DNA from: Halobaculum roseum
Lineage (GTDB): Archaea; Halobacteriota; Halobacteria; Halobacteriales; Haloferacaceae
Direction of reading: 5' to 3'
Assembly (NCBI RefSeq): GCF_019880245.1
Contig: NZ_CP082286.1
Location: 1,444,521 to 1,508,520, forward strand
DNA: 64,000 nucleotides
The position numbers were made by a program, and so were the translations under genes. The notes under the pieces are model-generated. The model made no database searches. It was given only the letters and a program-made list of their open reading frames with translations, and had not been told where the DNA came from. The stretch's first letter is position 1. Every line of letters begins with the position of its first letter. Below, piece by piece: positions 27,464 to 39,973 of the stretch.

Positions 27464-27503
27464 ACTGACTGGACAGTCAGTGACGGTTTCGGCGACCGAA
27501 ACC
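27464..27503. promoter_or_regulatory. two palindromic operators before the PadR gene
   Basis: The first is an 18-bp perfect palindrome with arms ACTGACTG/CAGTCAGT and a 2-base centre (27464-27481). The second has arms GGTTTCGG/CCGAAACC around a 3-base spacer (27485-27503). They lie 30-70 bp before the ATG at 27534, in the promoter region. PadR proteins commonly autoregulate through such dyads, so one or both are candidate PadR sites; the second may overlap the promoter elements, as CGAAACCCTTAG follows. Confidence 0.65.
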
Positions 27504-27533
27504 CTTAGTGAGCGACGGCGAAACCCTCGGGTA

Positions 27534-28145
27534 ATGCGGAAGAGCGGCCCGCCGCGTGGCCTCATCTCGTACATCGTGCTGGAGCTTCTCGAGGAGAAAC
27601 CGCGGTACGGCTACGAGATCCTCAAGGAGATAACCGACATCAGCGGCGGCCACTGGGAACCGTCCTACGGCTCCGTCTACCCCATCCTCTACAAGTTCGA
27701 GGACGAGGGCTACGCCGAGCGGATCGAGCGCGAGGACGAGCCCGACCGGAAGTACTTCGCGCTGACCGACGAGGGCCGCGACCACCTGACCGAGAAACGT
27801 CGCGAGGTCGGCGGGAAGGCGCGCGACTTCGCGGACGTAATCTTAGGCTTCTATCACATGTACGTCGCGTTCGCGACCGACGAACGCTTCGACGTGGACC
27901 CGTCGGACGACGACTGGCACTTCGACGGCGAGTACTCCGGGTGGATCGCCGAGCAGGTGATCCGCCACCACGAGCGGGACTTCGGCGAGTTCGAGCGCAT
28001 CGGGGACACGCCCGAGGAGTTCCACGCCCGGCAGGGCGACGCCGACGCGCCCGAGGGCGACACTGGCGAGAACGCGGACGCGAGCGGGGACGGCGACGGC
28101 AATCGCTCGGAGGAGGCGGCCGCCGACGGCGGGACGAACGCCTGA
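27534..28145 (+). CDS. PadR-family transcriptional regulator
   Basis: A 203-residue regulator. The N-terminal winged helix carries the PadR signature GLISYIVLELLEEKPRYGYEILKEI and GHWEPSYGSVYPILYKFEDEGYAER, then RKYFALTDEGRDHL. A helical dimerisation part continues to about residue 150 (FHMYVAFATDERFDVDPSDDDWHFDGEYSGWIAEQV), longer than minimal PadR. The last 45 residues are a low-complexity acidic tail. Two palindromes just upstream suggest autoregulation. Targets other than itself are not evident. Confidence 0.9.
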   Translation: MRKSGPPRGLISYIVLELLEEKPRYGYEILKEITDISGGHWEPSYGSVYPILYKFEDEGYAERIEREDEPDRKYFALTDEGRDHLTEKRREVGGKARDFADVILGFYHMYVAFATDERFDVDPSDDDWHFDGEYSGWIAEQVIRHHERDFGEFERIGDTPEEFHARQGDADAPEGDTGENADASGDGDGNRSEEAAADGGTNA

Positions 28146-28173
28146 CCGGTCCGGACCGGTCACAGTACCCGGC

Positions 28174-29964
28174 TCAGAGGAACTGCGGCGCGAACACGAC
28201 GACCAGCAGCGCCGTCAGCATCGTGAGCCCGACGGAGGTGGTGAGCGTCGTGACCAGCCGGTCGCGGTTCGACACCGGGAGCCGGGAGACGAGCCCCTCG
28301 GCGCCCATGCGGAGGATGCGGCCGCCGTCGAGCGGGTAGCCGGGGATGCAGTTGAAGATCCCCAGCTGGATGTTGATCCAGCCGGTCCAGAACAGCACGT
28401 TCGCGAGCAGGAACACCGGCCACTCCCCGAACGCGGCGAGCGGGCCGGTCACGTCGTAAAAGCCCGCGAACTCGCCGTAGAAGCCCGCGAAGTTGTACGG
28501 CAGCGCCGCGGAGACGGCGCTGGCGAGCGGGAGCAACAGCGCGGCGTACACGAGCCCGAGCGGCGTCCCCGCGAGCCCGCCCAGTCCGGGCGGCGCGCCG
28601 CCGGAATCGCCGCCGAGCAGCGCGAGGTACGCCTCGGCGGGGTACCGCTGGATCCCGAGGTCGTCGACGACGACGCCGGAGACCCCTTGCGTCACGACGA
28701 CGCCCACCCGCGGATCGTCGTCCGTGCCGCCGAGCTCGACGTCGACCTCGCGGAACTGCCCGTCGGCGTACACCCGCAGCGTCACCGTGTCGCCGGGGTC
28801 GTACTCGTCGCCCGAGAGGGTGCGGTCGAGGTCGTCGTACGCGAGGATCCGTTCCCCGTCGATCCGAGTGACGGTGAGCGTGCCCGAGAGGTCGGTCTGG
28901 GAGCCGAGGGGCCCGTCGGCGGAGACGTTCGTGACGTACGCGCCAAGCGGCGCGGTGACCTCGCCCTCGGAGGTGGACACGCGCGCGAGCTCGTGTTCGC
29001 TGGCGACCTCACGGAACGCCGCGGCGGTGCGGACTTCGGTCCCGTTGACGGCAGTGATCTGCGGGGCGTCGCCCTCTGGATCGACCGAGAGTCCGAGTGG
29101 GTTCCCCTCGACGGCGCCGACGACGGTGACGCGCCTGTCGACGGTGACCGTCTCCTCGCCGTTGACGGTCATCTCGACGGACGGGTCCTCGGTCGCCGAC
29201 AGCGCCGACTCGAAGGCCGCGGGGTCCGCGACCTCCGTCCCGCCGACGGCGGTGATCCGGTCCCCGCCCTCGATGCCGGCGTCGGACGCCGGCGCGCCCG
29301 CGTACGCGCCGCCGACCGCGAGCCCCGCGGCGGGGGTGATCGAGGCGATGACCGGGCCGAACAGCAGCGCGAACGCGACGGCGGTGACGGCGAAGTTGTT
29401 CGTGACGCCGGCGGCGAACATCCGGCTGCGCGCGCCGCGGTCGGCGTTCGACTGGCTCTCCTCGTCGGGTTCGACGAACGCGCCGACGGGGATGACCGTG
29501 AGGAGGACGAGTCCGAGCGAGTCGATGTCGATGTCCTCGACGCGACACAGCAGGCCGTGACCGCCCTCGTGGACGACGAGGGCGATCAGCAGCCCGAGGA
29601 CGATCTCCGGCGCGACCGCCAGCGGGAGGAAGTCGTTGACGCCGGGGATGATGAGGAAGTTCGAGGGCTGGTTCGCCTGCGTCTGGACGGGGCGTTGGAG
29701 GGTTGCGAGCGCCGACCACACGAGGAACGCGAACATCGCGACCATGACGACGACGGCGATGCCGACGCCGAGGTTGCTCCAGGCCCGCCAGAACCGCCGG
29801 GGGCCCGCGAGCCAGTTGAGGAACGCGCGACCGCGCTTGGTGTGGATCGTCGTCAGCGGTCCCTGGACGCGAACGGCGTCCGGGAGATACCCGCGCGTGT
29901 ACAGCGCCATGAGGACGACGGAGTACGCGAGGGCTCCCACGAGGACCCACAGGAGCGTGTTCAT
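28174..29964 (-). CDS. M50 site-2 protease with PDZ domains
   Basis: A 596-residue membrane protease. An N-terminal helix, two further helices and the zinc site ALVVHEGGHGLLCR (HExxH, about residue 132-138) precede a central extracytoplasmic region with PDZ-like sequences (APASDAGIEGGDRITAVGGTEV and PQITAVNGTEVRTAAAF). C-terminal helices include NIQLGIFNCIPGYPLDGGRILRMG, the second metal-ligand motif. Tandem PDZ-type domains place it with RseP-like proteases. It is the second M50 protease in the window, alongside the one at 21902. Confidence 0.92.
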   Translation of the reverse strand: MNTLLWVLVGALAYSVVLMALYTRGYLPDAVRVQGPLTTIHTKRGRAFLNWLAGPRRFWRAWSNLGVGIAVVVMVAMFAFLVWSALATLQRPVQTQANQPSNFLIIPGVNDFLPLAVAPEIVLGLLIALVVHEGGHGLLCRVEDIDIDSLGLVLLTVIPVGAFVEPDEESQSNADRGARSRMFAAGVTNNFAVTAVAFALLFGPVIASITPAAGLAVGGAYAGAPASDAGIEGGDRITAVGGTEVADPAAFESALSATEDPSVEMTVNGEETVTVDRRVTVVGAVEGNPLGLSVDPEGDAPQITAVNGTEVRTAAAFREVASEHELARVSTSEGEVTAPLGAYVTNVSADGPLGSQTDLSGTLTVTRIDGERILAYDDLDRTLSGDEYDPGDTVTLRVYADGQFREVDVELGGTDDDPRVGVVVTQGVSGVVVDDLGIQRYPAEAYLALLGGDSGGAPPGLGGLAGTPLGLVYAALLLPLASAVSAALPYNFAGFYGEFAGFYDVTGPLAAFGEWPVFLLANVLFWTGWINIQLGIFNCIPGYPLDGGRILRMGAEGLVSRLPVSNRDRLVTTLTTSVGLTMLTALLVVVFAPQFL

Positions 29965-30147
29965 TACCGGTGGAAGTCGGCGAGCGGCCAAAGGGGTTCG
30001 GGTCTCGCAACGGGCGGCGGCGGCGCGGGGACACGACGGCACGCGCAGTCGGGTCGACGGCGACGACGGCGGCGCCGCCGCCGGCGGCGACCGCGGGCCG
30101 CGGCTCGGTGACGCAAGCCACAAGCCCCTTCCGTTCGAACTGCGCGC

Positions 30148-31704
30148 ATGGCGAAGCCCCCACGCACCGAAGAGGGTTGGTACGCGCTGCACGACTTCCG
30201 AACCGTCGACTGGGACGCGTGGCGTGCGGCCCCGGAGCGCGAGCGCGAGGCGGCCGTCGAGGAGGGGGTCGCATATCTCGAGGAACACGAACGCGTCGTC
30301 GACGCCGAGGAGGGCGCCTCGGCCGTGTTCTCGGTGCTCGGCCACAAGGCCGACCTCATGATCGTCCACTTCCGGCCGACGCTGGACGCGCTGTCGGCGG
30401 CCGAGCGCCGCTTCGAGTCGACGGCGCTGGCGGAGTTCACCGACCAGCCGACCTCGTACGTCTCGGTGACGGAGGTCTCCGACTACGTCTCGGACAGCTA
30501 CTTCGACGACGGCGAGGAGGAGACCGACGAGGGCATCCGTCGGTACATCGAGGGGAAGCTGAAGCCGGACATCCCGGACACGGAGTACGTCTCCTTCTAC
30601 CCGATGAGCCGCAAGCGGGAGGCCGAGCAGAACTGGTACACCCTCGAGTACGAGGAGCGCTCGGACCTCCTGTCGGCCCACGGCGAGATCGGCCGCGAGT
30701 ACGCCGGCAAGATCAAGCAGGTGATCGCCTCGTCGGTCGGCCTCGACGACTACGAGTGGGGCGTCACCCTGTTCGGCGGCGACCCCGCCGACATCAAGGA
30801 CATCGTCTACGAGATGCGCTTCGACGAGGCCTCCGCCGAGTACGGCGAGTTCGGCCCGTTCTACGTCGGCCGGCGCTTCCCGCCGACGGACCTGAGCGCG
30901 TATCTCGACGGCGAGCAGGTGCCGACGGGCGAGCACGAGTCCGGCGGCCACCGCCACGGCGACGCGGACGCCCACGGCGAGGGCGGACACCACCACGGCG
31001 GTCACGGCGACGGCGACGGCAGCCATCACGGCGGCGGCGAGGGTGGGCACCACAGCGGCGACGGCGACGGCGGCCATCACGGCGGCGACGCGGACGACGG
31101 GAGCGGCGACGCCGCCGAAGAGGAGAGCATCCGGGCGGAGCTGGAGGACCTCGACATCTACGCCGGCAAGCCCCACGGCGAGGACGTGTTCGCGACGGTC
31201 CTCTACTCCGAGGCGGACGCCGACGAACTCTTCGAGGAGGTCGACGGGCTGCGGAAGAACTTCGACCACTACGGCACCCACGTGAAGACGGCGGTGTACG
31301 AGGGCAACGAGACCGACCGCGCGGCGGTCGTGAGCATCTGGGAGACCGCCAGCGCGGCCGAAACGGCCGCCGGGTTCCTCTCGGAGCTGCCGGGGATCGT
31401 CGAGCGCGCCGGCGAGGAGTCCGGCTTCGGGACGATGGGGATGTTCTACACGGTCAAGCCTGAGCACCGGGGAGACTTCGTCGAGAAGTTCGGCGTCGTC
31501 GGCGACACCCTCGAGGACCTGGACGGCCACTACGAGACGGACCTGATGGTGAACCGCGAGGACGAGAACGACATGTTCATCGCCAGCCAGTGGGCCTCCC
31601 GCGAGGACGCGATGGACTTCTTCCGCTCGGACGCCTTCCGCGACACCGTCTCGTGGGGCCGTGACGTGCTCGCCGACCGGCCGCGCCACGTGTTCCTGGC
31701 GTGA
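30148..31704 (+). CDS. pitA: PitA-type chlorite dismutase-like/ABM fusion protein
   Basis: A 518-residue fusion. Residues 1-260 are a chlorite dismutase/HemQ-like heme-binding domain (GWYALHDFRTVDWDAWR, YVSFYPMSRKREAEQNWY, FGGDPADIKDIVYEMRFDEASAEYGEFGPFYVGRR). Residues about 262-315 are a His/Gly/Asp-rich linker with many HHGG-type units. Residues about 320-518 carry two antibiotic-biosynthesis-monooxygenase ferredoxin-like folds (DVFATVLYSEADADELFEEV and MGMFYTVKPEHRGDFVEKFG). Such fusions are described in haloarchaea as PitA. Coproheme decarboxylation for heme synthesis is the family function; the linker could bind metal. Confidence 0.9.
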   Translation: MAKPPRTEEGWYALHDFRTVDWDAWRAAPEREREAAVEEGVAYLEEHERVVDAEEGASAVFSVLGHKADLMIVHFRPTLDALSAAERRFESTALAEFTDQPTSYVSVTEVSDYVSDSYFDDGEEETDEGIRRYIEGKLKPDIPDTEYVSFYPMSRKREAEQNWYTLEYEERSDLLSAHGEIGREYAGKIKQVIASSVGLDDYEWGVTLFGGDPADIKDIVYEMRFDEASAEYGEFGPFYVGRRFPPTDLSAYLDGEQVPTGEHESGGHRHGDADAHGEGGHHHGGHGDGDGSHHGGGEGGHHSGDGDGGHHGGDADDGSGDAAEEESIRAELEDLDIYAGKPHGEDVFATVLYSEADADELFEEVDGLRKNFDHYGTHVKTAVYEGNETDRAAVVSIWETASAAETAAGFLSELPGIVERAGEESGFGTMGMFYTVKPEHRGDFVEKFGVVGDTLEDLDGHYETDLMVNREDENDMFIASQWASREDAMDFFRSDAFRDTVSWGRDVLADRPRHVFLA

Positions 31705-31824
31705 TACTGGCGCCGGTTCCCGCCGGGAACCGCACGACTGCGTAGCCTCGATCGCCCCCTCCGAATATCCGAGTTGATGCTTGCGGACAGGGGTTTATGT
31801 CGGCGGTTGTGAGACGGATCGGTA

Positions 31825-33426
31825 ATGACGGCCGACGAGGCCGCGGGCCCCGCCGACGACCGGCTCCGGTCGCTGTACGCGGCGACGCGGGAACTCATGA
31901 GCGCGACGACCCGTGCGGAGCTGTGTCGCGTCGTCGTGGACGTGAGCGAGCGCGTGCTCGGCTACCCGCTGACCGGCGTTCACCTCCAGGGGGACGACGG
32001 ACACGGGCTCGTCCCGATGGCGTACCCGGCGCCGGTCCGCGAGCGCTTTGAGGGGGAGCCGCCGACGTACGCCCCCGGCGACGACGTGTACGAGGTGTAC
32101 GAACGCGAGGAGCCGCTTCGCCTGGGCGCCGTGGCCGACCGACGGTCGGCGGCCCACCGCGGGATCGTGGTTCCCATCCCGGATCACGGCGTGTTGATCG
32201 CGGGGACCGAGCCGCCGGAGGAGCCGGACGACGCCCGTCTCGACTTCGTCGAGACGTTGGGCGAACACGCCGCCGTCGCGCTCGACGGCCTCGAGCGTGA
32301 GTCGCGGCTGAACGGCCTCCACGAGACGACGCGGGAGCTGATGGAAGCGCGCGACAGCGCCGCCGTCGCCGCGTCGGCGACGAACACCGCCCACGAGGTG
32401 CTCGATCTCCGGCTGAACGCCGTGTACCTCAGGGCGAGCGACGGCGAGCGGCTCGTCCCGGTGAGCGTGACGAGCGAGACGCGGGAACTGTACGGCGACG
32501 TGCCCGACATCACGCCCGGGAGCGTCGGCTGGACGGTGTACGACGCCGGCGAGCAGCGAGTGCTTCCGGACGTCCGGCGGTCGCCGGACGTCGACGATCC
32601 GGCGTCGGCGATCCGCAGCCTGCTCGTGATGCCGCTGGGCGACCACGGCGTCTTTCTCGCGGGAAGCGAGCGCCCCGGACGGTTCGACGACGGCGACGTG
32701 GCGCTGACGCAGCTGTTCGCCGACACGGTCGAGGCCGCCCTCGATCGGGCCGAACGAGAGGCGCTCGTCAGACGGCGCGAGGGCGAACTCACCCGACAGA
32801 ACGAACGGCTCGACGAGTTCGCGAGCGTCGTCTCACACGACCTCCGCAACCCGCTCAACGTCGCCCAGGGCCGCCTCGAACTGCTCGCCGACGACTGCGA
32901 CAGCCCGCACATCGCCCGGATGGAGACCGCCCACGAGCGGATGGGCGCGCTCATCGACGACCTGCTGGCGCTCGCGCGCACCGGGCGATCCGTCGGCGAC
33001 ACCGAGCCGGTGTCGCTGGAGCGGACCGTCCTCGACGTGTGGAACACGGTCGACGGCGGCGGGTCGCTGTCGGTCGCCGACGACGTGGGGTACGTCGACG
33101 CCGACGCCTCCCGGCTGCGGGAGCTGTTGGAGAACCTCGTCCGCAACGCCGTCGACCACGCCGGCGACGACGTGACCGTGACGGTCGGCCGGATCGACGG
33201 GGTCGGCCGTTCGGGCTTCTACGTCGCCGACGACGGGCCGGGGATCCCCCCGGACCGCCGCGAGACCGTGTTCGAACGGGGACACACGACCGCCGACGAC
33301 GGCACCGGCTTCGGCCTCGCGATCGTCGCGGAGATCGCCGGCGCCCACGGCTGGTCGGTCCGCGCGACCGACGCGGACGCCGGCGGCGCGCGGTTCGAGG
33401 TCGTCGTCGCCGATACCGCGGAGTGA
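31825..33426 (+). CDS. GAF-domain sensor histidine kinase
   Basis: A soluble 533-residue kinase. Two GAF domains (about 15-160 and 170-310) are followed by the H-box FASVVSHDLRNPLNVAQGRLELL with the phospho-accepting His near 337. The HATPase domain has the N-box RELLENLVRNAVDHAGDD, the G1 box YVADDGPGIPP, the F-box VFERGHTT and the G2 box GTGFGLAIVAEIAGAHGW. No membrane helices are visible, so the signal is cytoplasmic. No response regulator is adjacent. A TATA-like GGTTTATG lies about 30 bp upstream. Confidence 0.93.
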   Translation: MTADEAAGPADDRLRSLYAATRELMSATTRAELCRVVVDVSERVLGYPLTGVHLQGDDGHGLVPMAYPAPVRERFEGEPPTYAPGDDVYEVYEREEPLRLGAVADRRSAAHRGIVVPIPDHGVLIAGTEPPEEPDDARLDFVETLGEHAAVALDGLERESRLNGLHETTRELMEARDSAAVAASATNTAHEVLDLRLNAVYLRASDGERLVPVSVTSETRELYGDVPDITPGSVGWTVYDAGEQRVLPDVRRSPDVDDPASAIRSLLVMPLGDHGVFLAGSERPGRFDDGDVALTQLFADTVEAALDRAEREALVRRREGELTRQNERLDEFASVVSHDLRNPLNVAQGRLELLADDCDSPHIARMETAHERMGALIDDLLALARTGRSVGDTEPVSLERTVLDVWNTVDGGGSLSVADDVGYVDADASRLRELLENLVRNAVDHAGDDVTVTVGRIDGVGRSGFYVADDGPGIPPDRRETVFERGHTTADDGTGFGLAIVAEIAGAHGWSVRATDADAGGARFEVVVADTAE

Positions 33427-33599
33427 ATGTGAACAGTTCACGGGGGACCCCCGCACCGTACCCGGGTTTCGAGCTGAAGCGAGGGGGTCGAGAATCGAGC
33501 GCGCTCGTGGCGTCGAACGGGCTGTCCGACGACAACCGAGCGGTCAGCGGTGCGCCGGCGACGACCGGCAGTTGCCGACGGACTGCGATGGTGGGATCG

Positions 33600-33794
33600 T
33601 CACCGGCGACGGAGGTACCCGGCGAGGCCGAAGAGCCCGCCGACAAGGGTGATCGCGGCCCACAGCGCCCCGGACACGTCGCGGTCGGCGGCGTCGCGGT
33701 AGACGAACCACGCGAGCGCGACGTGGACGGCGGCGGTGGCGCCGGCGAGGCGGGCGAGCCGGCGGGCGTACCTCCGGGTTCGGTCGTCGGTCAC
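33600..33794 (-). CDS. small two-helix membrane protein
   Basis: A 64-residue protein starting with GTG: RRYARRLARLAGATAAVHVALAWFVYRDAADRD then GALWAAITLVGGLFGLAGYLRRR. Two hydrophobic segments are flanked by arginines. It begins 10 bases after the stop of the aldo/keto reductase on the same strand, so it probably sits in that operon. Its function is unknown; very small membrane proteins of this kind are common in haloarchaea. Confidence 0.6.
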   Translation of the reverse strand: MTDDRTRRYARRLARLAGATAAVHVALAWFVYRDAADRDVSGALWAAITLVGGLFGLAGYLRRR

Positions 33795-33804
33795 GGGAGC
33801 CCCC

Positions 33805-37435
<3,631 letters not shown>

Positions 37436-37478
37436 GCGGGGCGAGGGTGCGTGGGGGACGGATTCGGTCCGACCGCCG

Positions 37479-38867
37479 TTACTGCGAGCCGCCGTAGCCG
37501 CCGCGGCCGGCGTCCACGTCGCGGGTGACGAGTTCGGGCAGCTCCTCGGAGGGGAGCGGGATGTGCCCGTGTGCGAGCTTCCCGAGCACCCGGGTTCGGT
37601 CGCCGTCGAGGTCGATCCGGATCGTCGGCGAGAGCGTGCCGCCGAAGCGGCGGAACTGCTCCTCGGGCGGCAACTCTGCGACCTGATCCAGCGTCCGGCC
37701 CTCAAGGTCGTAGTAGTTGAAGAAGGAGGTGACGAGCAGCTCCTCCTCGTGAGGGAACGCGAGCCAGGAGTACGTCTGGAACGGCGCGTTCCCGGGGTTC
37801 GTGAGCACGAGTCCGGTGTCGTTGAGCGGGCGGTACTCGCCGTGCAGTTCGTCGGCGACGAAGCCGTACAGCGCGTCGAACCCGTCGATCCCCGGCGCGA
37901 AGGTGTGCTCGTGGCTGGAAACGAACAGGTAGTAGCGACCGTCGCGGACGACGACGTGCGGGCGTTCGAGCTCCTGGTTGACGCACGTGGAGTGCAGGAG
38001 GGGGTCGCGAAGCTCCCACTCGGTCGGGTCGCCGGTCGGCGAGTCGGCGATCCCGACGGCGCCGTTGAACTCCTGGCCGACGGCGTCGCCGTCGCAGGCG
38101 TCGCTGTCCTCGGGGACGGGGACGTTCGCCTCGAAGAGGAGATGGGTGTCGCCGGTCGCGGGGTCCTCGAAGAACCACGGGTCGCGGAAGGTGTAGATCA
38201 TCCCCCGGGACTGCTCCTCGGTCTCGTAGCGGACGCCGTCCGGGTGCAGCAGGGACTCGTGGGTGAAGGTGCCCTCGACGCGGAGGCCGTCTCCGGCGGT
38301 TTCACCGCCTCCGTTCGAGTCGCTCCGCGACTCGCCGTCGGCGACGAGGGTGCCGCCGGTGGCGAGCGCGAGGTGCTGGCTGTAGCTCAGGTCCTCCTCG
38401 TCTGCCTCGCCGGCGGCGGTGTAGTAGCAGTACAGGTCAGAGGGCCCCTCGCCGTCGGGGTCCCACAGCGCGCAGCCGGCCCACTGGCGCGAGCCGAGCG
38501 GCTCGCTTCCCTCGAAGACGGGCCCGGCCGACGCCCACGACTCGCCGTCGGCGGAGTAGAAACAGCGGATGGTCGCCACGTCGTGGCGCTTGCCGGGGAG
38601 GAGGTCCCGCGGCGCGGTGAGCGCGAAGGCGACGCGGTAGCCGCCCACGTCGGCGATGGCGCCGTCGCGCTCGCGCAACAGCCAGGTGTCCCACAGGTAC
38701 ACCTCGTCGCTGACGGGGTCGCTCGGGGGGTAGATCACCGGCTTCACGGCGTCGTCGACGCGGGCGAGTCCGCCCGCCTGCTCGCGGGTCCACGCGGGCG
38801 TTCGCGACCGGATCGACTCCGCGTCGGCGTCCGCGCCGGCGTTGGACGTGCCCTCGGGGTCGGTCAT
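37479..38867 (-). CDS. GH68 levansucrase/inulosucrase-like enzyme
   Basis: A 462-residue GH68 enzyme that would polymerise fructose from sucrose or hydrolyse it. The triad is visible: Asp60 in EVYLWDTWLL (nucleophile), Arg228-Asp229 in YTFRDPWFFED (transition-state stabiliser), and Glu301 in QELERPHVV (acid/base, in the DEIER-type position of bacterial SacB). SRQWAGCALWD and EHTFAPGIDGFDALYGFV also fit. There is no Sec or Tat signal at MTDPEGTSNAG. It converges tail-to-tail with the GH32 gene, so synthesis and breakdown enzymes sit side by side. Confidence 0.92.
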   Translation of the reverse strand: MTDPEGTSNAGADADAESIRSRTPAWTREQAGGLARVDDAVKPVIYPPSDPVSDEVYLWDTWLLRERDGAIADVGGYRVAFALTAPRDLLPGKRHDVATIRCFYSADGESWASAGPVFEGSEPLGSRQWAGCALWDPDGEGPSDLYCYYTAAGEADEEDLSYSQHLALATGGTLVADGESRSDSNGGGETAGDGLRVEGTFTHESLLHPDGVRYETEEQSRGMIYTFRDPWFFEDPATGDTHLLFEANVPVPEDSDACDGDAVGQEFNGAVGIADSPTGDPTEWELRDPLLHSTCVNQELERPHVVVRDGRYYLFVSSHEHTFAPGIDGFDALYGFVADELHGEYRPLNDTGLVLTNPGNAPFQTYSWLAFPHEEELLVTSFFNYYDLEGRTLDQVAELPPEEQFRRFGGTLSPTIRIDLDGDRTRVLGKLAHGHIPLPSEELPELVTRDVDAGRGGYGGSQ

Positions 38868-39002
38868 TGTCGGTCGCAGGGAAGGCGGGGCCTAACCGCT
38901 GTCGCTTCCGCGTGCGCGGCGGCAGGGTGTTCGTTCTCGGCGGGTTGGCGCCGACTTCGCATATCCGAACTCCTATGACTCGTCACGGCGAATCGAGGCG
39001 GT

Positions 39003-39926
39003 ATGACCAAGCGCCACGTGTCCCTCCCGGCGGAGGCGGACGAGGGGGTCACGGCCTTCATCGAGCAGGTGGACGACCGGCTATCGTCGGACGAGGACAC
39101 CTGCGAGGTCGTCCGCGACACGCTCGTGGACCTGTTCGGCGACCGCGACGCCTACGAGCGGTGGCAGGCCGGCGGCGACGTGACGCCCGCCGAGCGCGTC
39201 CGACTCCAGGGGTACGATCCGTGTAACGCGACGCTGGAGTCGGAGTACTACGCCGAGAAGGACGAGGAGACGTACACCCGCTCGAAGCACCTCCAGTGGC
39301 TGTGGCGCCAGTTCGACGCGACGCCGATGGCCGACAACATCGCGTTCGCGCTGCGTTTCCGGCAGATGCTCGCGAACCACCTGTTCGCCGACGCCGGGGA
39401 CGACCTCCGGCTGTTCAAGGGGATCACGTTCACCTACGGCCACAACATCGAGATCGGCGACAACACCGTCGTCCACGACGACGTGCACCTCGACGACCGC
39501 GGGAAGCTCACGATCGGCGACCGCGTCTCCATCTCGGATTCTGCGCACCTGTACAGCCACGACCACGACATCGTCGACCAGACGCACGTCGACAACTACC
39601 ACACCATCGTCGACGACGACGCGCGCGTCACCTACGACTCGATGGTCTCCGCCGGCTGTCGCGTCGGGAAGAACGCCGTCGTCGGCGCGAAAGCCACCGT
39701 CCAGGGCGACGTACCGGACCACCACATCGCGGTCGGGTCGCCCGCCCGCAGCATCCGCGTGAAGCCCGGCTGGGAGTCCGTCGCCGACCCCGTCGAGGAC
39801 AAGCTGACGAACCGCGCCGACGAGCGCGCGATCGAGTTCGACCTGCCCGACGACCTCGACGTCTTCGACGAGTTCCAGCGCGACCTCACGCCGCCGGACG
39901 GCGTCGACGCGCCCGGAGCCGAGTAG
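39003..39926 (+). CDS. left-handed beta-helix acyltransferase (maltose/galactoside acetyltransferase-like)
   Basis: A 307-residue protein. The N-terminal 110 residues are helical and unlike standard LacA/Maa; the rest is a hexapeptide-repeat acyltransferase: GITFTYGHNIEIGDNTVVHDDVHLDDRGKLTIGDRVSISDSAHLYSHDHDI with the catalytic His, then AGCRVGKNAVVGAKATVQGDVPDHHIAVGSPARSIRVKPGWE. It probably acetylates a sugar or polyol using acetyl-CoA. It is divergent from the GH68 gene, but the spacer is only about 135 bp, so co-regulation with sugar metabolism is possible. Confidence 0.9.
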   Translation: MTKRHVSLPAEADEGVTAFIEQVDDRLSSDEDTCEVVRDTLVDLFGDRDAYERWQAGGDVTPAERVRLQGYDPCNATLESEYYAEKDEETYTRSKHLQWLWRQFDATPMADNIAFALRFRQMLANHLFADAGDDLRLFKGITFTYGHNIEIGDNTVVHDDVHLDDRGKLTIGDRVSISDSAHLYSHDHDIVDQTHVDNYHTIVDDDARVTYDSMVSAGCRVGKNAVVGAKATVQGDVPDHHIAVGSPARSIRVKPGWESVADPVEDKLTNRADERAIEFDLPDDLDVFDEFQRDLTPPDGVDAPGAE

Positions 39927-39973
39927 TCCGCGCTCGCTCCGTCCTCGGTCGCCTTCTCACTCACGGACGACGA

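Noticed and set aside
33429..33441. Short palindrome GTGAAC-A-GTTCAC after the GAF kinase stop
   Set aside because: Only 6-bp arms, next to a stop codon and far from a start; such dyads are expected by chance in this length of DNA.
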